A DNA stretch of 64,000 nt from the NCBI GenBank assembly GCA_003996215.1, contig QJPP01000470.1, forward strand, positions 82,855 to 146,854, given 5' to 3'. Within the stretch, counting starts at the first letter, position 1; every line of letters begins with the position of its first letter. The notes beneath the pieces are model-generated. The model worked only from the letters and a program-made list of their open reading frames with translations. It was not told where the DNA came from and did no database searches. The stretch comes from Jaltomata sinuosa. Taxonomy: Eukaryota; Streptophyta; Magnoliopsida; Solanales; Solanaceae. The translations under genes were made by a program, and so were the position numbers. Positions 1 through 10,672 of the stretch are shown one piece after another.

Positions 1-139
1 CTATAACATTTGCTTTAGAGGCAAAACTTGTTCCAAAGAACTTCCAAACAACAAAGCACGCCCTTAAGTTTACTTCGATTTCAAAGAAAGAAGATCCTCT
101 TTGCGGATTATCCAACTTTTTGTTCATTAGCAAAAAATA
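1..139. other. Unassigned sequence at window edge
   Basis: No coding potential, terminal repeat or RNA gene is recognised. It runs directly into the purine-rich tract that follows and may belong to the same outer repeat. Confidence 0.4.
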
Positions 140-480
140 ATAAAGGTTAAGAAAAAAGAAAAAAAAGAGTAGAAAAAAAGAGAAAAGGAAAAAATAAAGA
201 TTAAAAAAAAAAGAAAAAAAGAGGAAAAATTTAAAATTTGAGAAAAAAGAGAAAAAAAATAAAAATTGAGAAAAAAAAGAAAAAAGAGAAAAAGAAAGAA
301 TAAAAAAAATAAAGGTTGAGAAAAAAATGAATAAAAAAAAGTTGAGAGAAAAAGAAAAAATAAAAAAAATAAAAATAAAGGTTGAGAAAAAAGAAAACGA
401 GAATTAAAAAAATTGAGAAAAAAGAAAAAAAAAAGAAAAAATTAAAAAGATAAAGGAAAAAGGAAAAAGGAAAATTAAAA
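140..480. repeat. Purine-rich low-complexity tract
   Basis: The plus strand is nearly all A and G, with short AAAAAGAGAAAA-like runs and occasional TTGAG interruptions. The minus strand reads as an open Phe/Leu/Ser/Tyr-rich frame only because of the composition, so it is not called a gene. Similar A/G-rich runs occur near the 3' end of element F (about 62670-62850), so this may be the 3' region of another Athila-like element lying mostly left of the window. That link is inference. Confidence 0.7.
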
Positions 481-770
481 GTTGAGAGACAAATGAACAT
501 GGAGAGTTGTGGTGTAGAGGGACAAAAATGTATTTGTTCTATACATAAAAAGGAAGGAAGAATATTTTTTAAAGACTTTTCTTATGGGGGGCAAAAATTG
601 AAGACCACTCACTTTTGGGGACACTCCAGGTAATTTTCTGGGTGAAAAGAGTATTTTAGAGCCCAAAGGTGGATGAAAATGACATTTTAGAGCCCAAAGA
701 TGGAAGAAGAATATATTTGTACCATTTCCAATACTTGAACGGTAATTTAGGCCCTTCTCCATTTTGAAAA
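481..770. other. Unassigned spacer with a short direct repeat
   Basis: A 16-bp direct repeat, ATTTTAGAGCCCAAAG, is seen at 653-668 and 684-699, a 31-bp offset. No protein similarity is recognised. At about 771 the sequence switches abruptly to the LTR of element B, so 770/771 is either the edge of another insertion or a deletion junction. Confidence 0.45.
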
Positions 771-1450
771 ACTATAGTAACCTAAAAATCTGTCTGGGTT
801 CTTATTTTTTTACTCCAAACTAGTACTCTAGGTTAAATCTTGAAGAAGAGCTAACACTTTAGAAAAATACTATAATTTAGGGCTAAGTCCTTGATTTCTC
901 AAAACCTTGTAAATATACATGCAAAATATTAAAAACATGATATAATTCATTTACACTGGATAAAACCATATACTAAGCATGAGAATTCAACTCTATAAAG
1001 ATTTGCATAAGAAGGTAAGAACCCTAGTTTCTAAATTCACAACAATTATTATAAAAGTCTGAGATTCTTGGGCATAAGGTCAGACTAAACTCTTAGTGAA
1101 TACCCACATACCTGGTGGACGATAATCCCTAAAGAGAAATCTGAAATTGAAGCTTGGAGGAGAAGCCCTAGGTCTGAACTTTGGAGAAGAACACTCTTTT
1201 CTGACTTGAGAGAAGGAATGAGGAGAACTGATGTGTTTATGGAGGTTTTGACTTAATAAAATAAGCCTAAGACTACTTATAATTGGAGCTAATTTAAGAA
1301 GAAACGGTCCAAAATATCCCTGAGAAGTTAATTTAAAAGCTGCTAGAAATTCTCAAAATATCGAACCACGGGTTAGTCGATGGACCGTAGATCTAAATGA
1401 CGGACTGTCGACTGATCCGTGGTTTTGTGCCTGAGTTTTTAGGGGTCTTT
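771..1450 (-). repeat. Left LTR of element B, first fragment
   Basis: It aligns with 17447-18115 of the right LTR (for example AGTAACCTAAAAATCTG in both). It ends at 1450 where element A was inserted. It starts abruptly at about 771, so the R/U5 end of this 3' LTR is absent. Confidence 0.88.
1446..1450. repeat. Target site duplication of element A, left copy (TCTTT)
   Basis: TCTTT precedes the TG of the left LTR and recurs at 11012-11016 right after the CA of the right LTR. A 5-bp duplication is the expected length for Ty3/gypsy integration. Confidence 0.93.
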
Positions 1451-2298
1451 TGTAACGACCCAGACCACCGTGAGTGGCACTCACCCAATCCCCGGGTGAG
1501 CTAACCATCACTTCCCCGAACTTAATCGTTCTAACAGCTCAAAACCAGTGCATAAATGTAAACTAGCAATTCAATAATAACAAAACAACTTCATTAAGTT
1601 AACCTGCGGAAATTTCCCCCTAGAATCTGAAAGTCGCAGTACCAAATAATTCTACCAATATCTAGAGTACAGAGATACAACCCCAAAAATATAAAGAAAT
1701 AGTCTAAGCCCGAAACAAATGGGCTACAAACCTAATGATAGATTTAAGGCAACTCGATCGAAGCGGCTCACCCTTGAAGTCTGGAAATGCTGGTACTACA
1801 AATGAGGTCGCATCTTAGCCGCTGGAAGATTGCCTGTACTCACAAGAAAGAAAAACAAGTGCAGTATCAGTACACCACCACTGTGTACTGGTAGGATCAT
1901 CAGCCAGTTCCAAATAAAACAGTGAATAATTCAGTACACCAAATCAAGTACAAGTACGAAAAATATGCAACGAGTCAACAAGCTCCCCTAGACTACAAGT
2001 CTCTACCTAGCTTGTCCCCGCATGAAATCCACCCTTGATAACCATAAACAACAGTCACATACTAATAAACCATCCTTTCGTCTAGCCCGGACCCACCCTG
2101 GGATCCTCTCTAAACAACACCTAAGTGTTAAACAGACAACCCGGCCTAATCCAAGACCAATTCAACAGACATAACAGGATTCCTGGTCACTCAAGGACCA
2201 CTAACCAATATCATAATTCAATAAAGCAGCCCGGTCCACTCACGGAACCAATAACAATTAATGCAATGCAACAAAATGCAATGATGGAGTAAAATAAA

Positions 2299-2447
2299 CC
2301 CGTACCAGGCGTGGTACCCAAGCCAACTGTTAGTATTTCATAATAGGCGTGGTACCCGAGCCAATCATTTTTTATACATGTACTAGGCATGGTACCCGTG
2401 CCAACCATTAGTATACCCGTACCAGGCATGGTCCCCGAGCCAACTGA
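2299..2447. repeat. Four ~39-bp tandem units in A left LTR
   Basis: The core ACCAGGCGTGGTACCC, or a close variant, recurs with its GGC at 2308, 2346, 2386 and 2425, spaced 38-40 bp. Each unit ends in GCCAACCATTAGTAT-like sequence. The core is nearly self-complementary (ACCA.GC.TGGT). Confidence 0.88.
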
Positions 2448-3164
2448 ATGTCAATGATCCACAATCAAATAATGAACAAATAACTTGTAAACCAACAAGC
2501 AACACACCGTTCAATTCACAAACTGTAAAACAGGACCCTTAGACATTCTACACAATTCCTCTAAGCAATGCAATTCATACAAACACTTAGATAAGAGTAT
2601 AAAATATACAACATTCACAGGAATCGTAAGCCATCACCTACCTCGAAATGATCCAAGATCTACTCAACCCGAGCTTTCCCGTATTTCGGATTGCTATCTC
2701 ATTCTTGGTCTAAAATAATATACAAGTACTCAAATTAACAAATAAGGCCTGCACATTATCCGGATTACACCAAATCCCAGACCCCCAGGCCACCCATGAT
2801 CATCCTACCCTTTTTTCCAGGCTTTTTGCCATTAATTTCCCTAGTTCTATTATTTTCACGGATAAAAATAGAGAATTTAGCAATATGTGATCATAAAACC
2901 ATACTTTTAACAATGCCCAAGAACTTCCATGCCTAGAATCCCCCTTCTTCCCCGAATTCTACCATCCCTAGGTTATTTCAACCTTTCCCCAAGTTCCCTC
3001 CTAGCAATTCTACCGCGTAGGAAAAGTATTACGAAAATTAGGGAGTAGAAACCTTACCTTAGGCAAGAAAAATAATAGAAAAGAGAGGAAAATCGCCTGG
3101 AATCGCCTTGGACTTCTCCCAAAACAAAATTGTGAAAACTGAATATTTTGGAGAATGTTTCTGC

Positions 3165-3302
3165 ATTAAATCCTGTCACGCTCTGCCATAGCGGTACCGC
3201 CATAGCGACAGAGGCTGACCGACGTTGACTTCTGCTGTAGCGGTAATTTCTCCGCTACAGTGTAGGTCGCTATGGCAGAGTGTCAACTGCTATAGCAGTT
3301 GA
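3165..3302 (-). promoter_or_regulatory. Palindrome cluster and TATA-like box in A left LTR
   Basis: Variants of the 12-bp palindrome CCGCTATAGCGG are clustered from 3180 to 3302 (for example GCCATAGCGGTACCGCCATAGC and GCTATAGCAGTTGACA). On the minus strand, ATTTAAT follows at about 3165-3172 and is the best TATA candidate. A promoter role is inferred from position only. Confidence 0.5.
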
Positions 3303-3669
3303 CACAGGACAGAAAGTCGTATAAACCTCCAAAATTAGTCCATTTTACAACACACTTATTTTCCCGATGTCCCAAAATAACCCCTTCACGTCAACCTTGA
3401 TTCCAGGAGTTTTACTTACCCGAATTCAATTTTGAAAAGTCCCACGGAATCCTCTATGTGTTAGATACGAGGAAAACTATCTCAACATAAGACATCCAAC
3501 CCAATCCTTACTCGTATTTCCCTAGACCATACCTCACTCCTAAACCGACCGAGACTAGCCTAGCCCAATTTCAAACCCCCAAACCCAGAGTTTTCTAATT
3601 CTAAAACTTGGCACGATTAGATTACCCATAACGATGAACTCGGTCGTTACAACAGATACCAATTTACCC

Positions 3670-3689
3670 ATTGTTCATCCCCGAATGAT
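3670..3689 (-). other. Decayed stem-loop next to the 3' LTR of element A
   Basis: On the minus strand it reads as ATCATTCG, loop GGGA, then TGAACAAT, 18 nt before the LTR edge. It is the counterpart of the perfect 8-bp stem in element D (25846-25865). The changes from D include CG to TG in both arms, as expected from CpG decay. Confidence 0.65.
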
Positions 3690-3719
3690 TAAACCCGAAT
3701 TTACAAAAATAAAGGAAAC

Positions 3720-4029
3720 AAAGTGTAGTACCTGAATTCTCAAACAAATGAGGGTACTTGTCCCGCATGTCCTTCTCGTTTTTTCAAGTGGCTTCCTCAA
3801 CCGGATGATGCTTCCACTAAACCTTTACCATATCAATCACCTTTGTCCTCAACCTCCGAATATACCGAGCAAGAATCAAGACTGGTTCCTCTTAATTACG
3901 AAAATCCTTATCGAAAAGCACCTCATCCCACTTGATGATGTAGTCCCTATACCCATGGTATCGCTTAAACATGGATACATGGAATACCAGATGGACGCCC
4001 GACAAACTGGGAGACAGTGCTAACTTGTA
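3720..4029 (-). pseudogene. Chromodomain-like integrase C-terminus, element A
   Basis: The segment aligns residue for residue with the chromodomain-like tail of element D (EEPVLILAR, then RRLRTKVIDMVKV, then the WKH and DKYP.LFENSG motifs). In Tekay-type chromoviruses this module follows the GPF.V and HPVFHVS.LK integrase C-terminal motifs and is thought to target integration to heterochromatin. Here it is interrupted by stops where D has Trp and Gln codons, including one inside the KVQWKH motif. Non-functional. Confidence 0.8.
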
Positions 4030-5262
4030 AGCCACTGGCCCCACAATCTCAAGAACCTTAAATGGACCGATGAACCGAGAGATAAGCTTGCCCTTCTTAC
4101 CAAACCGCATAACTCCCTTCATTGGTTACACTTTCAACAATGCCTGTTCACCAACCTGAAATTCCATGTCCCGGACCTTGCGATCTGCATACTCCTTCTG
4201 CTTGCTTTAGGCAACCATAAACTTGTCCTGAATGCCCCTTACCTTTTCCTGTGCTTCCTTCACCAATTCCACTCACAAAGGCTTTACATCACCTTTCTCA
4301 AACCACCCAACCGGTGATCTGCAGCTCCTCCCATACAACACCTCAAATGGTACCATGTCAATACTGAAGTGATAACTATTGTTGTATGAGAACTCATACA
4401 ACGGTTGAAACTAGTCCCAATGACCCTTGAAGTCCATCACACATGCTCTCAGCATGTCCTCCAATACCTGGATTGTCCTCTTTGACTGACCATCAGTCTG
4501 AGGATGGAAGGCTGTGCTAAAAGTGAGTTGTGTACCCAACTCCTCATATAGATTGCCCCAAAATTTAGAGGTGAACTGCGTACCCCTGTATGAAATGATG
4601 GACAGTGGCACCCCATACAATCTCACAATCTCCTTCACTTATATCTTAGCCAATTGCTGCGAATTGTAATCTGCCATGACCAGAATGAAATGAGCGGACT
4701 TGGTCAGCCTGTCAACAATGACCCAAATGGAGTCATACTTCCCCAATGTCTTGGGAAGACCCACCACAAAGTCCATGGCTATCCTTTCCCACTTCCACTC
4801 TGGAATGGACATCCTCTGAAGTAGTCCTGCAGGTCTCTGGTGCTCATACTTTACCTTCTAGCAATTCTGACACTTGGACACAAAATCGACTATGTCCCTT
4901 TTCATTTCAGGCCACCAGTAACACTTCCTCAAGTTCCTGTACATTTTAGTCATACCCAGATGAATTGAGTACCACGAACCATGAGCTTCTACCAAGATTT
5001 TCTGAATTATATCATCAACCCGAGGAACATAAATCCTTACTCTGAAATTTAGTATTCCATTAGAGTCTAACGTGACATCCCTGGATTCCCAGGATATTAC
5101 CTTACCTCGAAGCTTACTCAGTTTTGGATCTTGAAACTGTTTGGCCTTTATTTCCTCTATGAAGGTGGCTTTGACCTCAATGCTGACCAACAATCCACCC
5201 TGTTCTGAAATACCCAAGTGCATGAACTTGGCCTCCAAGGCCCGAATTGCCCTTGCTAGTGG
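4030..5262 (-). pseudogene. Integrase remnant, element A
   Basis: The domains run downward in coordinate: an HHCC zinc finger (EAHGSWYSIHLG about 4990, then KCQNC at 4860), the DDE core (MDFVVGLPKTLGKYDSIW about 4750), then the C-terminal motifs RFGKKGKL, RFIGPFKVLEIVGPVAY and FHVSM. The second catalytic Asp is Tyr (SYRGTQFT, about 4590). The catalytic Glu is Lys (GQSKRTIQ, codon 4480-4482, exactly 35 residues after the lost Asp). Several in-frame stops sit at former Gln codons. The enzyme joins cDNA to host DNA; this copy cannot. Confidence 0.9.
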
Positions 5263-5748
5263 TCATTTGGACACCCCCAAACAAGCCAAACTACCCATGC
5301 TAACTGACTTCCGGCTCAATGCGTCTGCCACCATATTAGCCTTACCCGGATGGTATTGAATGGTCACATCATAGTCCTTCAGTAAATCCATCCACCTTCT
5401 CTGCCTCAAATTAAAATCCTTCTGAGTGAACACATGCTGCAGACTGTGATGATCGGTGAACACCTCATACTTGACATCATAGAGATAGTGTCTCCAAATC
5501 TTGAGTGCAAAGACCACTGCTGCCAACTCTAAGTCGTGAGTCGGGTAGTTCCTTTCATGCACCTTCAACTGCCTAGATGCATAGGCTATCACATTCCTAT
5601 CCTGCATCAACACAGCACCCAAACCAGAATGTGAAGCATCACAGTAAACAATAAAGTCTTTACCTTCAACCGGCAAGGACAATATAGGAGCCGTGGTCAA
5701 AAGTGTCTTGAGCTTTTGGACGCTCTCCTCGCACTTGTAGGACCACAC
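5263..5748 (-). pseudogene. RNase H domain, element A
   Basis: An uninterrupted 161-residue stretch carries the Ty3/gypsy RNase H signatures YCDASHSGLGAVLMQ, AYASRQLK, YPTHDLELAAVVFALKIWRHYL, FTDHHSLQ and the connector YHPGKANMVADALSRK. The catalytic acidic residues of YCDAS, LELAA and FTDH are present. It degrades the RNA strand of the RNA:DNA hybrid and belongs to the same polyprotein as the RT upstream (5749-6720). This is the best-preserved part of A, but both flanks have stops. Confidence 0.9.
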
Positions 5749-6720
5749 GAATGGTACATCTTTCTATGTCAGCCTGGTCAGGTGAGTAGCAATAGATGCA
5801 AAATCCTTAACAAACCTCCGGTAGTACCCTACGAGCCCAACAAACCTCCTCACCTCAGTCATAAAGCTAGGCCGGACCCAACTCTTGACTGCTTCAATTT
5901 TCTGGGGATCTACCATAACCCCCTTTTATGACACTACATGCCCCAAGAATGCAACTGAAGTCAACCAAAACTCACACTTAGTGAACTTCACATAAAGCTT
6001 CTGGCGTCTCAAGATGTCCAACACAATACGAAGATGACTAGCATGCTCCTCCCTACTCTTGGATTAGATCAAAATATCATCGATAAACATGATCATGAAT
6101 GAATCCAAATACGACTTAAATATCCCATTCATCAAACTCATAAATGCTGTCGGCACATTGGTCAAACCAAATGACATTACTAGGAACTCGTAATGCCCAT
6201 ACCAAGTCTGAAAAGCAGTCTTAAGAATGTCCTCAGGCCTAATTCTCAACTGATGGTACCCCGACCTCGAGTCAATTTTTGAAAACACCGATGCACCCTG
6301 AAGCTAGTCAAATAAATCATTAATGTGGGGTAGAGGGTACTTATTCCGGATGGTCACCTTGTTCAACTTCCTATAATCTATGCACATCCGCATACTACCA
6401 TCCTTTTTCTTTACAAGCAACACAAGAGCACCCCAAGACGAAGCACTGGAATGGATAAATCCCTTATCTAAGAGTTTCTGCAGCTGAGTCTTAAGTTCCC
6501 TTAACTCTTACGGAGCCATACGATATGGAGGAATATAAATGGGATGAGTGCCTGGCTCCAAATCAATATTAAAGTCTATATCCCTGTCCGGAGGCATACT
6601 AGGCAAATCCACTGGAAACACCTCTAAAAACTCAGAAACCACCGAAACTGACTCAATAGATGGGGACTCCACACTATCATCCCAGAGATGAACCAATAAG
6701 GCTAGACACCCCCTTCCCAC
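5749..6720 (-). pseudogene. Reverse transcriptase remnant, element A
   Basis: RT motifs are seen in order: the LEVFP.DLP..PPDRDIDF lead-in (about 6620), YRMAP, KKKDGSMRMCIDYR, FSKIDSRSGYHQLRI (6230-6290), RT motif MSFGLTNVPTAF, the catalytic FIDDILI (about 6070), then GYYRRFVKDFASIA. The catalytic Asp pair is intact. Stops break the frame at about 6510 (between YRMAP and ELRELK), 6305, 6062 and 5763. It lies between protease and RNase H, as normal in Ty3/gypsy pol. Confidence 0.9.
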
Positions 6721-6861
6721 TAGCTTTCTAGCTCAAACAAATGATATGACCTTAACTAGCTTAGGCCGGTACACACCTTCCCACTCTAGTCTATCCTTAC
6801 CCGAAATCGCTAGAGCCACAGTCTTGGTGTTACAGTTCAACACAACATGATAAAGGGACAA

Positions 6862-7140
6862 CTAGGTCATGCCCAAGATAATATCAAAATCAGCCATATT
6901 CAGGATTACCAAGTCTACCCAAGTATGCAACCCCACAAACACAACAGAACAATCACGATAAACATGAGTCACAATCACAGACTCTCCAACCGGGGTAGAA
7001 ACATGGATAGGGGAATCAAGGATATCACCAGTCAATTCCAGACCCAATGCAAAATTCACAGATACATAAGAATATGTAGAACCTGGGTCAAATAATACCG
7101 AAGCTATTTTATCGCAGACAAGAATGGTATTTGTGATCAC
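6862..7140 (-). pseudogene. Aspartic protease domain, element A
   Basis: A 92-residue open stretch contains the retropepsin active site in the Tekay form LFDPGSTYSYVS and the second motif ADFDIILGMT. The catalytic Asp is present here, unlike in element D where it is Asn. The domain would process the gag-pol polyprotein. Upstream it joins the gag tail through a broken segment near 7150-7230. Confidence 0.85.
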
Positions 7141-7149
7141 CGCATCTCT

Positions 7150-8632
7150 GATGCTTTCGCCTCGACCTACCCTAGAAAAAAATAGAAATGAGCCCGATCA
7201 TAAACCCAGACAACTTCCTAGACCGACTATGCTGCACCCCTGCCCGCACCGCCGTTCCCTCTGTTGCCCCAGCTTCCTTGAAAGTTACCTCGCCTACCCT
7301 GTGGATGACCTCTAGCATTACCGTCTTTACCTGTCGGGGCCACCACTCTAGACTGCTTCTGACCCTGATTTCCTGTCTGCCTGAGTGGGCACTCCCTCTT
7401 AAGGTGGACCAGATCACCACAATAAAAGCAACCACGGTTAAGTGTAGGCCTGCTAGCTGATGTATAAGATGCTCCCTGGCCTCTAGGAGCTGAAAACTGA
7501 TTATAAGCTCCCTGACGACCACCTGTAGCAGGTGGCAGAGCTGACTGAATAGGATGGGATGGGTATGCCTGCTGATTCTGGCCCCTGGAGTATGAACCAC
7601 CAAAATTTCCCTCATTCTAGGGATTCTTGGCTAAAGTCTTAGCCTGCCCCGCTTGCTTAACTCCTTCTAACTTCTTCACATAATCCACCACATAATTAAA
7701 GCCCTTCCCTGAAGAAGTCATATGCACTGACAGTACCTGCAGTTTAGTATTCAACCCTTTCACAAACAACCGGGACCGTTCCTCCTCGAAACCTAACATC
7801 TATGTGGCAAAACAAGACAAGGCGTGGAACTTAGCCTCGTACGCACTGACTGACATGCCACCCTGCTCTAAGTTCAAGAACTCATCTTTCTTCCGGTCCC
7901 TCAAAGTGTGGGGTACGTACTTCTCTAAGAACAAAGCGTGGAACTGTTCCCAAGTCAGTGGGGGTAGAACAGAAGACCGAAACTCCACATCAGACCTCCA
8001 CCACTGCTTAGCAACACCCTGCAGCTGAAATGTGACAAACTCAACCCCATGTTGACGTACAATACCCAACTTGTGCAACCTCTCATAGCAATCCAAGATA
8101 AATTCATAAGCATATCCTCCCTATCAGTACCCTGAAAAGTAGGAGGTTTTAGCTTGAGAAACTTGGTCAGCATCTCATGCTTATTCCCTATCATCACTGG
8201 GCCTAGCATTAGCCTGAAGAAATCATTCGTGCCTGAAGCTGCATCCATACTAGGCGTTGTAGTAACCGCTGGCTGAGTATCCAAGGCCTGGTTTGCAAAA
8301 GCTGCGGGTATGGCTCCAACACCAACCAAACCACTCAAAATATTCCAAGCATGTCGAAAGGCTTCTGGTGTCATAGTAGGAAGGCTTGCACCCCCAACTG
8401 GTGTCACCTCCTCCTGCGCCTCACCATCTTCAGCCACAACTTCTACATCTTCAGCAACATATTCCTGAGGTGGGGGAGGGGTTGACTCACGTGCATCAAC
8501 AACAGCTCGAGCCCCACCCCTGGCGGGTGTGGCTCTACCTCCTCCTCTGTCCCTTCCCCTGCCTCTACCACGGACAGGCGGGCCCGCTACTGGGACCGCT
8601 GCCCTAGCTCTATTATTCCTTGGGTTAACCAT
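7150..8632 (-). pseudogene. Gag remnant, element A
   Basis: The start MVNPRNNRARAA is at 8632 on the minus strand, just downstream of the primer site and leader. An Arg/Gly/Pro-rich N-terminus follows, then the capsid-like core (KFLKLKPPTFQGTDRED about 8130; VAKQWW, WEQFHALFLEKYVP and FLNLEQG about 7830-8030). The zinc knuckle CFYCGDLVHLKREC (7400-7440) is intact, with all three Cys and the His. A frameshift near 8090 and stops near 7800 and 7616 break the frame. Gag packages RNA in the virus-like particle. Confidence 0.88.
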
Positions 8633-8658
8633 CTGCGGACAGAAGAGTGGATGAGGTT

Positions 8659-8687
8659 AGATACCAATATGTATCACCAGATACCAA
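8659..8687 (-). other. Two TTGGTATCT motifs in the leader of element A
   Basis: On the minus strand TTGGTATCT occurs at 8687-8679 and 8667-8659, between primer site and gag start. The same core recurs at the primer site and beside the 3' LTR (3653-3661). Confidence 0.7.
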
Positions 8688-8831
8688 TTGGAATCAAGTT
8701 ATAGCACGAAGGAAGGAAGAGATAATTTTTCCTAAAGCCCCATAGCCTCTCGAAGAAAAGTACAGACGTCTCCGCACCGTTCTGCAAGACTCTACTAGAC
8801 CTGTTTGGTACGGCGAGATCACTGAACCTAG

Positions 8832-8844
8832 GGCTCTGATACCA
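8832..8844 (-). other. Primer binding site of element A (tRNA-Met type)
   Basis: The minus strand reads TGGTATCAGAGCC starting 4 nt inside the right LTR edge. This is the usual plant initiator-tRNA-Met complementary sequence and marks the right LTR as the 5' LTR. Confidence 0.92.
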
Positions 8845-9699
8845 TCTTTGTCACGACCCAGACCACCATTAGTGGCACTCACCTAACCCCCAGGTGAGCA
8901 AACCATCACTTCCCCGAACTTGATCGTTCTGACAGCTCAAAACCAGTGCATAAAAGTAAACTCGCAATTCAATTATAATAAAACAACTTCATTAAGTTAA
9001 CTTGCGGAAATTTCCCCCTAGAATCTGAAAGTCGTAGTACGAAAAAATTCTACCAATATCTTGAGTACGGGGATGCAACCCCAAAAATATAAGGAAATAG
9101 TTTAAGCCCGAAGCAAATGGGCTACAACCCTAATGATAGATTCAAGGCAACTCAATCGAAGCGGCTCACCCTTGAAGTCTGGAAACGCTGGTACTATAGA
9201 TGAGGTCACATATCAGCCGCTAGAAGATTGCCTGTACTCACAAGATAGAAAAACAAGTGCAGTATCAGTACAACACCACTGTGTACTAGTAGGATCCTCA
9301 GCCAGTTCCAAAAAAAATAGTTTATAATTCAGTACAGCAAATCAAGTACAAGCACGGAAAATATGCAACGAGTCAACAGGCTCCCCTCGACTACAAGTCT
9401 CTACCTAGCTTGTCCCCGCATAAAATCCACCCTTGATAACCATAAACAACAGTCACATACTAATAAACTATCCTTTCGTCTAGCCCAGACCCACTCTGGG
9501 ATCCCCTCTACACAACACCTAAGTGTTAAACAGACAACCCGGCCTAATCCAAGACTAATTCAATAGACATAACAAGATTCTCGGTCACTCAAGGACCACC
9601 AACCAATATCACCATTCAAGAAAGCAGCCCAGTCCACTCACGAAACCAATAACAGTCAATGCAATGCAATAATATCAATGAAATGATGCAGTAAAATAA

Positions 9700-9850
9700 A
9701 CTCATACCAGGTGTGCTTCCCGAGCCAACCATTAGTATTTTGTAACAAGCGTGGTACCCGAGCCAACCATTTGTTATACATGTACCAGATGTGGTACCCG
9801 TGCCAACCGTTAGTATACCCATACTAGGCATGGTAGCCAAGCCAACCGAA
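9700..9850. repeat. Four ~39-bp tandem units in A right LTR
   Basis: This is the same array as 2299-2447, with more decay: the first unit reads ACCAGGTGTGCTTCCC, and later units keep GTGGTACCCG and GCCAACC. Confidence 0.85.
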
Positions 9851-10496
9851 TGTCAACAATCCACAGTCAAATAATGAACAAACAACTTGTAAACCAACAA
9901 GGAACACACCGTTCAGTTCACAGACTGTAAAACAAGACCCTTAAACATTCTACACAATTCCTCTAAGCAATGCAATTTATACAAACACTTAGATAAGAGT
10001 ACAAAATATACAACATTAACAGGAATTGTAAGCCATCACCTACCTCAAAATGTTCCAAGCTCTACTCAACCCGAGCTTTCCCATGTTACGAATTCCTCTC
10101 TCATTCTTGGTCTAAAACAATATACAAGTACTCAAATTAACTAACAAGGCCTGCACATTACCCGGATTACACCAAATCCCAGACCCCCAGGCCACCCATG
10201 ATCATCCTACCCTTTTTCCCGGGCTTCCCGCTATTAATTTCCCTAGTTTTACCATTTTCACGGATAAAAATAGATTTCTTTCCCGGATTCTACCATTCCT
10301 AGGTTATTCCAACCTTTTCCCAAGTTCCCTCCTAGCAATTCTACCACGTAAGAAAAGTAGTACGAAGATTGGGGAGTAAAAACCATACCTTAGGGAAGAA
10401 AAATAATAGAAAATAGAGGAATATCGCCTGGAATCGCCTTGCCCTTCTCCCAATATGAAATTATGAAAACTGAACGTTTTGGGGAATATTTCTGCA

Positions 10497-10672
10497 TTAA
10501 ATCCCATCACGCTCCGCTATAGCGGTCCACTCCACTATAGCGGTACCGCCGTAGCGGAGTCATTCGCTATGGCAGAGGCTGACCAACGTTGACTTCCACT
10601 ATAGTGGTAATTTCTCCGCTATAGCGGAGGTCGCTATGGCGGAGTGTCAACTTTTATAGTGGTTGACACGAG
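10497..10672 (-). promoter_or_regulatory. Palindrome cluster and TATA-like box in A right LTR
   Basis: Copies of CGCTATAGCGG and CCACTATAGCGG run from about 10510 to 10665. There are more copies than in the left LTR: a segment with two additional CTATAGCGG cores is present here and absent at 3185-3200. The TATA-like sequence ATTTAAT lies at 10497-10503 on the minus strand. Confidence 0.5.

Larger units (their letters stand above)
1451..3651 (-). repeat. Left (3') LTR of element A
   Basis: This 2201-bp LTR begins TGTAACGACC and ends TCGTTACA. Inside are four ~39-bp tandem units (2299-2447) and a cluster of short palindromes (3180-3302). The LTR is near-identical in layout to 8849-11011, 23590-25827 and 31014-33237. 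Confidence 0.95.

Noticed and set aside
231..500. Minus-strand 89-codon frame rich in Phe
   Set aside because: It is the complement of an A/G-only tract; composition alone keeps it open.
2299..2447. Regular repeats with palindromic cores, CRISPR-like at first sight
   Set aside because: The units are contiguous, only four, lie inside LTRs, recur in every LTR of the family, and the DNA is eukaryotic.
3748..4023. Plus-strand frames opposite the pol genes of A and D (also 25923-26189, 27891-28106)
   Set aside because: They are antisense shadows of integrase and RNase H and occur at identical places in A and D because the elements are homologous.
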